Source: Candidatus Saccharimonadota bacterium | Lineage (GTDB): Bacteria > Patescibacteriota > Saccharimonadia > Saccharimonadales > EFPC-124 | Direction of reading: 5' to 3' | Assembly: GCA_029288315.1 (NCBI GenBank) | Contig: JARIHL010000011.1 | Span: forward strand, 1 to 33,824 | DNA: 33,824 nucleotides | Shown here: positions 9,900 to 18,680 of the stretch, one piece after another | Layout of the letters: the number at the start of each line of letters is the position of its first letter | How positions within the stretch are numbered: the first letter of the stretch is position 1 | The notes under the pieces: generated by a model | Database searches by the model: none | Told to the model about the DNA's origin: nothing | What the model saw: the letters and a program-made list of their open reading frames with translations, nothing else | Made by a program: the position numbers and the translations under genes

Positions 9900-10904
9900 G
9901 TGAGAAAAATCGCATTACTAGCGACCCTATGTTTGTCGATGTTGAGCATATCCACTATGGCATCGGCAGCTGGGCCGCTCGATGACGTGCTTGCCTGCCT
10001 CAAGCAGCAAGCAGTCTGTGTGATGGAAGGAGCTGAAGACGCCACACCCGACACTCCGCGCGAACTCGCCAGTCAGCTCGCGAATGACGACCGGATCGTT
10101 ATCGTTATGCTGCCTGCAAGTAGCGTCGCGAGTATCAATGGTGGCTTATCAGCCGTCGCCCGCAGTTTGGACGAAGCAACCCAACAGCACTATATCATCA
10201 GTTTGTCAGCTGGCGATGAAGCTGTCGGCTATTCGTCTATACTACCCCCTGGAGTTGCGGCTGACCTGATGGAGCGCGCAGTAAGCGTGTCCACCAACAT
10301 GCCAGAAACACACGGTACCTTTGCCAGGAACATTCACAACTGGCAGGAGGTACACCCCGAAGCCACTCCGCCACCGCCAACGTCACCTGATGAGGATGAG
10401 TTTCCAGTCGGAATTCTCTCGATTGGCGTACTTTTCTTTGCTGGTGGAATTGGCTTTATTGTCACACGGCGGCGGCAGCTCGCCCGAGAAAGGAGAGAGC
10501 GCATTCCGCAATTCACTGCACCGCATGCGGTGAAAGAACTGCTGGAAGCGATTATGATGCTGCGGCATCAAATTAATGACACTGCATTTAGCTCTCAGCT
10601 TGAGCAAACGTGCCGTGACACTGATGCCTATTTCATGCGCAACCAGCAGTCAAGACACATTGGCGCTGACATCGAGATGTTCAGTGGGCACTTACAAAGG
10701 GTCCTTGACGTTTTGAGTCAGTACATCGATGTGCAAAACCATCCGCGCTACTACCGTACGCCCACCGCAAGCATGGCACAGGGCCGCACAGCCGTTGAAG
10801 GCTACGCGGCGTTCGTGCTGAGCAACATTCAGCGCGGCGTTGACTTGCGCATGGTTGACTTCACCGTTAATACTGACATACTGTCGACGCAGCGGGGAGT
10901 CTAG
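9900..10904 (+). CDS. Secreted/membrane protein of unknown function (signal peptide, one internal TM)
   Basis: 334 aa from GTG with SD AAGGAGG; MRKIALLATLCLSMLSISTMASAA signal; TM FPVGILSIGVLFFAGGIGFIV. Confidence 0.8.
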   Translation: MRKIALLATLCLSMLSISTMASAAGPLDDVLACLKQQAVCVMEGAEDATPDTPRELASQLANDDRIVIVMLPASSVASINGGLSAVARSLDEATQQHYIISLSAGDEAVGYSSILPPGVAADLMERAVSVSTNMPETHGTFARNIHNWQEVHPEATPPPPTSPDEDEFPVGILSIGVLFFAGGIGFIVTRRRQLARERRERIPQFTAPHAVKELLEAIMMLRHQINDTAFSSQLEQTCRDTDAYFMRNQQSRHIGADIEMFSGHLQRVLDVLSQYIDVQNHPRYYRTPTASMAQGRTAVEGYAAFVLSNIQRGVDLRMVDFTVNTDILSTQRGV

Positions 10905-10920
10905 CTTTCTGTGCGCAATA

Positions 10921-10944
10921 AACGATGGGTATTCGCCCATCGTT
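10921..10944 (+). terminator. Intercistronic hairpin
   Basis: AACGATGGG-TATTCG-CCCATCGTT just after the ORF at 9900-10904. Confidence 0.5.
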
Positions 10945-10969
10945 CCAGTGAGAGAAAGGTACTTCACTG

Positions 10970-11911
10970 ATGAAAATCAGCCGAAGATTCGTAAGGGCCG
11001 GTGTTTTACTAGCCGCTCTGGCCGTAGGTGTCGGCACGACTGTTGGATGCAGCACCACCACTCCGGAAGCGATGTGTGCTTTCGTGGTGGGCGACGGCCA
11101 GGCGGGCAATGATGCCAAGCTGCACCGAGTGGTGCAGCCCGGCGAGAGCATTGGCGAGAGCACTGGTGAGATCGTTCGTTTTGTACCATGCAACTCGCGC
11201 AACTACAAGATCAACGACGGCACCGTGGTCAATGCCAATAAAGAGCAGGTTGGCGACCGTTTCGTGCCAACTCTCGCTTACACCCGGGATGGCACGCCAA
11301 TCTCGATATGGACTGACTCGTACTGGACATTGAACCAGAACGAAGCAATTCTCGAGAAATTCTATGAGCTGTGCTACAAATACAGTTGCTACAGTGAATC
11401 GCGAGAAGGTGGTGCTGCCAACTACTCCACGCCTGGCTGGAATGGTATGCTTGGCGAAAACTTCGGCCCGAACATCGACGATATCGCTATTGAGGCAGCA
11501 AGTCTGATCAGTGACGATATCTGGCGCAACCAGGATGCAGGCCTACGCGATGAACTCGGCGACAAGATGTCCGCGCTCTTTGCGGCAAACATGCGGGAAA
11601 AGTTTGGGTACGCCGAAGATTTCTTCTGTGGTTCCGGCAACTCTGGTTTCAATCCAGACGGCACCTACAACTGCACGCAGGTGCGTGTGGACGTAGTGCG
11701 CGTAGACCGATACGTACCAACGACAGAGGAAGCTGCATCAAATCCTGATGCCCAGGCCCGGCTCAATGCTGAACGTCTGCGGGTCGCTGAAGCGCTCTAC
11801 GGCCCTTCAGCAGGTTACTGGCTGGGTGTACAGGACAGCATCAACGCCTGCCGGAATGCTCAGACACCTTGCCAGATCATGATCGGTCAGGTTCCTGTGC
11901 CGACTGGTTAA
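10970..11911 (+). CDS. Putative lipoprotein of unknown function
   Basis: 313 aa; N-terminal signal and lipobox-like VGTTVGCS; possible SPFH-like C-terminal part (weak impression only). Confidence 0.75.
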   Translation: MKISRRFVRAGVLLAALAVGVGTTVGCSTTTPEAMCAFVVGDGQAGNDAKLHRVVQPGESIGESTGEIVRFVPCNSRNYKINDGTVVNANKEQVGDRFVPTLAYTRDGTPISIWTDSYWTLNQNEAILEKFYELCYKYSCYSESREGGAANYSTPGWNGMLGENFGPNIDDIAIEAASLISDDIWRNQDAGLRDELGDKMSALFAANMREKFGYAEDFFCGSGNSGFNPDGTYNCTQVRVDVVRVDRYVPTTEEAASNPDAQARLNAERLRVAEALYGPSAGYWLGVQDSINACRNAQTPCQIMIGQVPVPTG

Positions 11912-11921
11912 TCTGAAATGA

Positions 11922-12050
11922 TCCTATCGTGCGAATAGGAACTGCTGCGCTGATAAGCGCCGCATCGCACTGGCCGGGATGAGCCACTAATCATCCTTGC
12001 GAGGGCGCCCGTGCCCGTAGCCGATAAAGCTACGGGCACGCGGCTCCTCG
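11922..12050 (+). ncRNA. Chain of predicted RNA hairpins upstream of the hammerhead ribozyme (unknown structured RNA/UTR)
   Basis: HP1 TCCTAT/ATAGGA (11922-11940), HP2 TGC-t-GCGCT/AGCGC-c-GCA (11943-11964), HP3 GGATGA/TCATCC (11977-11996), HP4 CGTGCCCGTAGC/GCTACGGGCACG (12010-12040). Confidence 0.55.
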
Positions 12051-12051
12051 A

Positions 12052-12108
12052 TTGACTCCATAGATGTAAACGAAGCTATGCTGATGAGCCGTAGACGGCG
12101 AAAGTCAA
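12052..12108 (+). ncRNA. Hammerhead ribozyme, type III (stem III open)
   Basis: Stem III UUGAC (12052-12056)/GUCAA (12104-12108); U16.1-H17 = UC (12057-12058); stem I CAUAG (12059-12063)/CUAUG (12076-12080); core CUGAUGA (12081-12087); stem II GCCG-UAGA-CGGC (12088-12099); GAAA (12100-12103). Confidence 0.9.
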
Positions 12109-12190
12109 GAAATTAGTTTAGCAGAACACTGCTCTCTATGTTATTATTATCTCTTCTCATGTCTAGCACCGAGCTACGAGGAGGCAAAAG

Positions 12191-12415
12191 ATGGCCAAGG
12201 GTGACAACGAGATCACTCCCGATGACATTCAGAAACTTACACCTGCAGATATTGAAGGAGACGAAATTCTCTTAAAGGCACTGTTTCGAAAAGTTGCGAG
12301 TGACCCTCAGGCTCTGGAGAAATTACTCACCGAGGCGGTTCGGAGGAATCCAGCGCTCAAGCGACGTCTCATTGGTATCATCCGCAAGAAGAAAAGAAAG
12401 CGTAAGGCTAGGTGA
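12191..12415 (+). CDS. Small protein with strongly basic C-terminal tail (74 aa)
   Basis: Strong SD GAGGAGG; ends RRLIGIIRKKKRKRKAR. Confidence 0.75.
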   Translation: MAKGDNEITPDDIQKLTPADIEGDEILLKALFRKVASDPQALEKLLTEAVRRNPALKRRLIGIIRKKKRKRKAR

Positions 12416-12423
12416 TGAGAATC

Positions 12424-12451
12424 GGTTGGGCGGCAGGCCTGCCGCCCAACC
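12424..12451. terminator. Perfect 28-bp palindrome between convergent genes (bidirectional terminator)
   Basis: GGTTGGGCGGCAGGCCTGCCGCCCAACC followed by ATATCGTTTT. Confidence 0.75.
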
Positions 12452-12470
12452 ATATCGTTTTAAGCACTCG

Positions 12471-13445
12471 CTAATTTTGAGGCACCGCTTGATACCGGCT
12501 ATCAAGCTGATGATACAAATCGCTTTGGGCTGCGGCTTCACGATTACGCTCTTTCACGAAGACATTGAATTGCTCGACAAGTTGTTTATTTTGTGCCACA
12601 AGCACGTTAAATTCACGCACCTTGGCATTATAACTAGGAACTGCTTGGTTATAGGCGGCAGGATCACGCTGCCGAAATATATTTAAACGGTTCATCTCGC
12701 GTTCAAGCTCGGTCTGTTTTGCCTCTAAAATTGTATTATTTGCTTCAACCTGGGATCGTAAAGTTTCAAGCCGCGCATCAAGCTCAGCAATTCGCGCCTG
12801 TGACGCGCTAAAAATTGACTCATACTGCTCAGAATACCCAATGACTTTTTGACGATCAGCAAAGTATTGCTTGTAGTAACTTTCTAGTGCGGGCGATAGT
12901 TCACGGTATTCAGTGCCGAGGATTGAGTGCATTTCATTATATAATTCGCCGGGTTCTTGTTTATTGTAAAGCTTAATGAGATTCGTCAGTCGCGCATCTG
13001 ATAGTTTATCAATTTGATCTTTCAGTAAAGGGTTAATTCGCTCCTTTTCTTCCCGGCTCATTCGCTCGTAGGCAGCATGGAGCATTTCATGTGCCGCCGT
13101 TACTTCCTCCACACCATTGAGCCGCGGGTCAGTGACGTCAAACAGATATATTTGCTGCAGCTTATAGCAGCCCAGCACAATCGTTTGTTCACTGTGGTTG
13201 GTGCAGTGTTCGTTAAATAGTTGCCCGCCTTCAACCACTGGCGCTGACAAATAAAATAATTCTCGGCCCCGTTCGTGCATGGTAGTATTATCCGCAAGTT
13301 GCAGAATTTGAGGTGAGGGTTTGTAAGATTGCAGCCGCCACCAATCAACCACAGTTTGCCGATTGGTGACCGCCCACAGTCCAATAACAACAATAGCAAT
13401 TGTAAAGAAAATACTGCCTATGCTACTGAATGTTTGTTTCCTCAC
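12471..13445 (-). CDS. Membrane-anchored protein with HExxH motif and coiled coil
   Basis: 324 aa; N-terminal TM; AAHEMLHAAYERM (HExxH); long Glu/Gln-rich coiled coil. Confidence 0.75.
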   Translation of the reverse strand: MRKQTFSSIGSIFFTIAIVVIGLWAVTNRQTVVDWWRLQSYKPSPQILQLADNTTMHERGRELFYLSAPVVEGGQLFNEHCTNHSEQTIVLGCYKLQQIYLFDVTDPRLNGVEEVTAAHEMLHAAYERMSREEKERINPLLKDQIDKLSDARLTNLIKLYNKQEPGELYNEMHSILGTEYRELSPALESYYKQYFADRQKVIGYSEQYESIFSASQARIAELDARLETLRSQVEANNTILEAKQTELEREMNRLNIFRQRDPAAYNQAVPSYNAKVREFNVLVAQNKQLVEQFNVFVKERNREAAAQSDLYHQLDSRYQAVPQN

Positions 13446-13456
13446 GCTTTAATTGC

Positions 13457-15937
13457 CTAACCTGCTGTTACGGTAAATACTAATTCGCCCTTCCTGTTAT
13501 TAACACGGATAACATCACCTCGATTATAGCGCTCTTCAAGCAATCCGCTCGCAATTTCGTCTTCAATCATATCTTGGATAGAACGTCTTAATGGCCGAAC
13601 ACCATTTTGCGCGTCATAGCCTTTTTCAAGTAGCAATTTTTTAGCTTGAGGCAACAGCATTACATTCACACCGCGTTGATACAATCGCTGACTTAGCTCA
13701 TGCAGCTGAAGGTCTAAAATGCGGGCCACTTCCTTTTTCGTTAAGGCCTTGAAGACAATTATCTTATCAAGCCGGTTAATGAGCTCGGGGCGCATAAAGT
13801 CCTTGAGGGCTTTCATAGAAGCTTCGGCATTTTGTTCATGTACTGAACTTAGTTCATCAAGATCCTTGGCAGTCGTTGCGTGAAAGCCTAAGTTTGCTTC
13901 GCGCTGCATTTTTGATGCACCAAGGTTACTCGTAAGGATGATAATAGTGTTCGTAAAATCAACCTTACGGCCTTTGGCGTCAGTTAAACTACCATCCTCC
14001 AATATTTGCAGTAACATGTTCAATACTTCAGGGTGGGCTTTTTCAATTTCATCAAACAGTATCAAGCTATAGGGCTGACGCCGCACTTTGTCTGTCAATT
14101 GACTACCATCTTCATAACCAACATAACCCGCTGGCGCACCGACTAACCGCGAGGTCATATGCCGTTCGCTAAATTCACTCATGTCAATTTTTATCATGGC
14201 CTCGGCCGAACCCAGCACTTCACGTGCCAGCACGCGCGCCAGTTCAGTTTTACCAACGCCAGTTGGGCCCATAAAGATAAATGATCCGATTGGCCGGCGT
14301 TCATCGGCAATACCTGAGCGATTTCGCCGGATAGCTCGCGCTACGGCATTAATAGCATCTGCTTGCCCAATAACATGTTTGGTTAAGTGTTTTTCAAGCT
14401 GCAAAAGATATTTTGCTTCAGACTTCATTACTTTTTGCACGGGCACGCCCGTCATTATGGCCACTGTTTTAGCCACATCTTCAGGAGTAATTACCAGTTT
14501 TTGTTGCTGATCTTGCTCTTGGCGCATGGTACTGAGCTTGGCGTTAATCTGGCTCATGCGCGTCTTGTATTGAGCTGCTCGTTCATAATCTTCGGCTTCA
14601 ACCGCTTCTTCCATACGGTCAGTCACAATTTTGAGTTCACGCGTGAGCTTGCGTGCTTCAAGCGGCGTTTTGCCGCGTTCAATTTTGACATGCGCCGCAG
14701 CTTCATCAAGTACATCAATCGCTTTGTCGGGCATATAACGATCATTAATATAGCGTTGAGCTAATTTGGCAATGTCACTAACTACTTCGTCAGATACTTC
14801 AACACCATGGTGCTTTTCATAATGACCTTTTAAGCCGCGCAGAATAGCAATCGACTCCTGAAAGGTAGGTTCTGGCACAACTACTGTTTGGAAACGACGT
14901 TCAAGTGCTGCATCTTTTTCAATATGTTTGCGATATTCATCAAGCGTGGTAGCACCAATCATGCGCAACTTACCGCGCGCCAGTGCAGGTTTCAGCATAT
15001 TCGCCGCGTCAATCGCGCCTTCGGCTGCTCCAGCCCCGACAAGTAAGTGCAATTCATCTACAAACACAATAACATTTTTGTCATTTATTAATTCTTCAAG
15101 CAACTTCTTCAAGCGCTCTTCAAATTCGCCACGGTATTTAGTGCCAGCTATCATACCCGCCAGGTCAAGCATAATGACACGTTTATCAAGCAGATGCTCA
15201 GGCACTTCTTCAATGACAATTTGTTGCGCCAATCCTTCAACAATAGCTGTTTTACCTACACCTGGCTCACCAATAAGAACAGGATTATTTTTGGTGCGGC
15301 GTCCTAAAATAGTGACCATACGTTTAATTTGCTTTTCGCGGCCCACCACAGGGTCAAGCTCGCCAAGACGCGCTTTTTCAGTTATATCAGTACCAAAAAA
15401 ATCCAGCACTGTTTGGCGCTTACTGCGCCGGCGCCCAGTACGTACATTTTCTTTGTTAGTATCATAGCTGTTTTGTTGTCGATTTAGATATTGCTCTATC
15501 TCAGCTGTCAGGTCGTCAATATCAATACTCATATCTCTTAACAGTACCGTTGCGCGCGCGTTTTTCTGGTTTAGAATACTATAGAGGATGTGTTCGGTAC
15601 CGCAATAGTCTTGATTAAATTCTTGGGCAACATCCCAACTTAATTTTAAGGTTAGCTTGGCCGTCTCACTCAATCCTTTTGCGCCAGTACTTACCACGAG
15701 TGCCCGAGGTGTTAAATTGAGTGCTAGACGCGCACGATCAAGCGTTACGCCAACCGTTGCTAGCATTTTAGCGCCAACTGAACCATCTTGGCTTAACACA
15801 CCTAACAATATATGCTCAGTGCCAATATAAGCAGAACCAAGACTGCGCGCAATGCCATCGGCATGTTGCAAACTCGAACGAGCGTTATCAGTTAAATGTT
15901 GTACGAAGTCTGCGAATTCACCCTGTTGTGGTAACAT
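13457..15937 (-). CDS. clpC: ATP-dependent Clp protease ATP-binding subunit ClpC
   Basis: 826 aa; Clp_N repeats; two AAA modules ([31 protein letters not shown]); UVR-like middle domain. Confidence 0.96.
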   Translation of the reverse strand: MLPQQGEFADFVQHLTDNARSSLQHADGIARSLGSAYIGTEHILLGVLSQDGSVGAKMLATVGVTLDRARLALNLTPRALVVSTGAKGLSETAKLTLKLSWDVAQEFNQDYCGTEHILYSILNQKNARATVLLRDMSIDIDDLTAEIEQYLNRQQNSYDTNKENVRTGRRRSKRQTVLDFFGTDITEKARLGELDPVVGREKQIKRMVTILGRRTKNNPVLIGEPGVGKTAIVEGLAQQIVIEEVPEHLLDKRVIMLDLAGMIAGTKYRGEFEERLKKLLEELINDKNVIVFVDELHLLVGAGAAEGAIDAANMLKPALARGKLRMIGATTLDEYRKHIEKDAALERRFQTVVVPEPTFQESIAILRGLKGHYEKHHGVEVSDEVVSDIAKLAQRYINDRYMPDKAIDVLDEAAAHVKIERGKTPLEARKLTRELKIVTDRMEEAVEAEDYERAAQYKTRMSQINAKLSTMRQEQDQQQKLVITPEDVAKTVAIMTGVPVQKVMKSEAKYLLQLEKHLTKHVIGQADAINAVARAIRRNRSGIADERRPIGSFIFMGPTGVGKTELARVLAREVLGSAEAMIKIDMSEFSERHMTSRLVGAPAGYVGYEDGSQLTDKVRRQPYSLILFDEIEKAHPEVLNMLLQILEDGSLTDAKGRKVDFTNTIIILTSNLGASKMQREANLGFHATTAKDLDELSSVHEQNAEASMKALKDFMRPELINRLDKIIVFKALTKKEVARILDLQLHELSQRLYQRGVNVMLLPQAKKLLLEKGYDAQNGVRPLRRSIQDMIEDEIASGLLEERYNRGDVIRVNNRKGELVFTVTAG

Positions 15938-15989
15938 ATTTCTATTCTAGGCCTCTCATTACAATAAGTACTAATTCAGTATAAGCCAA

Positions 15990-16016
15990 TTAGCACTCTA
16001 CATGCAAGAGTGCTAA
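15990..16016. promoter_or_regulatory. CIRCE operator (HrcA binding site) upstream of clpC
   Basis: TTAGCACTC-N9(TACATGCAA)-GAGTGCTAA, exact match to the CIRCE consensus. Confidence 0.95.
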
Positions 16017-16693
16017 TTATTATTTTTAGAAGCTATTGAAGGCAAAGAATCAACAAGCTCAATAAGCTCTTTTTTATCCTTTAGAGGTAAACGTTTAAAT
16101 AATTGGTTCATGGTGAATTCAAGCTGGGTTTTTTGCGCTATAAAGCGGCCAAGCGCTACCCCCGGCAATAGTGTAATACATGAAAAACCAAGTAGCATCA
16201 GCAAGCCAATAAAACCTTCTAAATCAGCGGTAGGAAAATCGCTCGTCAAAATGCTTATCTCAGTAACCGCCAGGCAAAATGTGGCCAGAATCAATCCAAT
16301 ATAAAGTTCTGTACGATTATTTCTTAACCGGTGAGCCACGTAGGCCGAAACAATAGTCATTACCCCGCCCATAAAAAGCAACATCAGCAGTGCTTTTAGT
16401 GGTATCTCTTCGTATTCACTTGTTTTTAAATAGTGGTCAATTAAAGGCATGATGGTCAACAAAGCCACACTCCAGGCAATTTGCAGAATAGCTAAAGCAT
16501 ATAGGAACACGACAATTGTCGGCCGATGAGTTTTATTTTTTATATCAAGCACCATTTCTTGTTTTGTAGTACTTTTTTCGGCGCGGTTCATATAAAACCG
16601 TAAGTAGATGACACTTAATGCGCCTATTGCGGCACCAAGCAAATGGCCAATAGTGTTAGAGATTATATTTTGCAGCATATCATTCTGACCCAT
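16013..16693 (-). CDS. Multi-pass membrane protein of unknown function
   Basis: 226 aa with several hydrophobic segments. Confidence 0.7.
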   Translation of the reverse strand: MGQNDMLQNIISNTIGHLLGAAIGALSVIYLRFYMNRAEKSTTKQEMVLDIKNKTHRPTIVVFLYALAILQIAWSVALLTIMPLIDHYLKTSEYEEIPLKALLMLLFMGGVMTIVSAYVAHRLRNNRTELYIGLILATFCLAVTEISILTSDFPTADLEGFIGLLMLLGFSCITLLPGVALGRFIAQKTQLEFTMNQLFKRLPLKDKKELIELVDSLPSIASKNNN

Positions 16694-16832
16694 TATTAGT
16701 AAGTATGTTTTATACTACCGCGCTCGTCAATGTTAGATAGGCATTAATTATAGACTTAGTCGTTTTTAGAACATAAAATATACTTACCTAGAAAAGCACT
16801 AGGCGAGACAGATCAAACAGAGAGGGCCAGAT

Positions 16833-17273
16833 ATGAGCCGCCGTAGTGATCCGCCCACAAAGAAACAGCTGTCACGCGCAGCTGAACTTGGTATAGAGGT
16901 TCCGGCAGGAGCAACTTCCGCGCAACTGAGCAAACTAATGGGGGAAGCGCCTGCTAGCGAAGAGCAGAAACGATACGCGCGCGACCTGGGTATCAACTTT
17001 GACTCAGACATAACTTCTGAAGCAATGAAGGAACTGCTGAGAGAAGCCACACCTCGGAAAAATAAAGAGACAATCAAAGCGCGTGGATTCACGGAGGGAG
17101 ACGTACTCAAGCATGATGGCCAGACGTGGCTCATCATAAAGGTATGGGGGCGTACTCATGGGAGGTTAACTGTTAAGTTGGCTACTATCAGTGAGGGGAA
17201 AGTTACTACTCATGGCCGTGCACAAGTGAGAGGCGCCTTCTATTTTAAGGATGCCCAGAAGCTTCGGCTGTAG
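16833..17273 (+). CDS. Hypothetical protein with two tandem helical repeats
   Basis: 146 aa; PTKKQLSRAAELGIEVPAGATSAQLSKLMGEA repeated as ASEEQKRYARDLGINFDSDITSEAMKELLREA. Confidence 0.75.
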   Translation: MSRRSDPPTKKQLSRAAELGIEVPAGATSAQLSKLMGEAPASEEQKRYARDLGINFDSDITSEAMKELLREATPRKNKETIKARGFTEGDVLKHDGQTWLIIKVWGRTHGRLTVKLATISEGKVTTHGRAQVRGAFYFKDAQKLRL

Positions 17274-17339
17274 CCTTTTGCTGTAATTACCGGCTTCAAA
17301 AGTTGAAACGATGCAGCATACTCTGCATGCGTAGCCACA

Positions 17340-17367
17340 AAACCCCAGGCAGTAATGCCTGGGGTTT
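17340..17367. terminator. Bidirectional terminator between convergent genes
   Basis: AAACCCCAGGCA-GTAA-TGCCTGGGGTTT followed by CTACCTTATTTT. Confidence 0.8.
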
Positions 17368-17397
17368 CTACCTTATTTTAAGTGAGATTATGATAGC

Positions 17398-18552
17398 TTA
17401 ATTCTTATTTTCAGTCACTTCCTCTGAAGATGCCTCGATTGCCGAAAGCAAGGAATCTTCAACATTCTTCTTAGGGCGAGGTGGAATTGGTTTTGCATTA
17501 ACAACCTCGCCATTGCTCGCTTCTATATCAAGCTCATAACCGGTCAAACGGGAAGCTAGGCGTACGTTCTGGCCACCGCGGCCGATGGCAATCGAAAGCT
17601 GATCTTCAGAAACGCGTACTTTAGCGCGTTTTGTCGTTTCGTTAATTTCAATACGCAGCGCTTCTGCAGGACTGAGCGCATTCGCAATAAATGTCTTTGG
17701 ATCTTCACTATAGGTAACGATGTCAATCTTTTCTTGCTCGCCAATTTCGTTCATAACAGCCTGTACACGCGTACCATGACCGCCGACAAAAGTACCAACA
17801 GGATCAACCCCTGGAATTGTGGAGTGTACGGCGATTTTAGTACGCTTACCAGCTTCACGAGCGAGCGCTTTGATCTCGACCGCGCCATTTTCCATTTCTG
17901 GTACTTCTTGTCGAAAGAGATATTCAATAAAAGCCTCATTGGCGCGGCTTAGGATAAGTTGTGGCCCACGTGTGCTCCGTTCGACATCCTTTAAATAAAC
18001 TTTGACACGAGAGCCGATAGAGTAATACTCACCAGGAATTTGTTCGCTTTGCGGAATAATTCCTACAGCTTTACCTAGTTCTACGCGAACAACACGTGGC
18101 TCTATGCGTTGTATCGTACCAACAATAACCATGCCCACCTTATCTTCATACTCTTCCATAACAACTTCGCGCTCGGCTTCGCGTAGTTTTTGCAGAATAA
18201 CTTGCTTGGCTGTTTGCGCGGCCACGCGGCCAAACACGGTTGGCTGGTCAATTATCTCAACGGTGCCATCAATCTCTGCTTTTGGATCAATTTTTTTAGC
18301 ATCTTCAAGTGAGATTTCAAAAGCCGGGTCGCCAACCTTCTCTACAACATCTTTTGTGGTATAGACCGTTACTTCGCCAGTATGGGCATTCATTATGGCG
18401 CGCACTTCCTGTTCGCGGTCGCCAAAATCACGACGATAGGCGGCAGCAATTGCTTGCTCGATAATATCGTGCACTGTTTCTTCTGGCAGGTTTTTTTCTT
18501 CAGCGATTTGTTTGAGCGAAAGCGCAAGCTGCTTGAGATTTAAATCTTGCAT
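17398..18552 (-). CDS. nusA: Transcription termination/antitermination factor NusA
   Basis: 384 aa; S1 and KH domains (GPQLILSRAN, VDPVGTFVGGHGTRVQAV, IAIGRGGQNVRLASRLTGYELDIE). Confidence 0.96.
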   Translation of the reverse strand: MQDLNLKQLALSLKQIAEEKNLPEETVHDIIEQAIAAAYRRDFGDREQEVRAIMNAHTGEVTVYTTKDVVEKVGDPAFEISLEDAKKIDPKAEIDGTVEIIDQPTVFGRVAAQTAKQVILQKLREAEREVVMEEYEDKVGMVIVGTIQRIEPRVVRVELGKAVGIIPQSEQIPGEYYSIGSRVKVYLKDVERSTRGPQLILSRANEAFIEYLFRQEVPEMENGAVEIKALAREAGKRTKIAVHSTIPGVDPVGTFVGGHGTRVQAVMNEIGEQEKIDIVTYSEDPKTFIANALSPAEALRIEINETTKRAKVRVSEDQLSIAIGRGGQNVRLASRLTGYELDIEASNGEVVNAKPIPPRPKKNVEDSLLSAIEASSEEVTENKN

Positions 18553-18578
18553 GTATACCCCTTTCTTATCATTTCAGC

Positions 18579-18604
18579 AAAAAATCCGACCTTGGGCGGC
18601 CGGA
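18579..18604 (-). terminator. Intrinsic terminator in nusA 5' leader (candidate attenuator)
   Basis: Minus strand: TCCGGCC-GCCCAA-GGTCGGA-TTTTTT. Confidence 0.75.
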
Positions 18605-18616
18605 CATCTGTATTTT

Positions 18617-18645
18617 AGTATACTGCAATTTCGAACACGCAGCAA
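18617..18645 (-). promoter_or_regulatory. nusA promoter TTGCTG-17-TATACT
   Basis: -35 at 18640-18645, -10 at 18617-18622 on the minus strand, spacing 17 nt. Confidence 0.65.
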
Positions 18646-18680
18646 GGCTTTTTGGCAATCTATTTTATTTATAATGTTTT

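Noticed and set aside
10387-10410. Second hammerhead-like CTGATGAG (also near 25736)
   Set aside because: Inside coding sequence, no stem II/GAAA arrangement or flanking stems.
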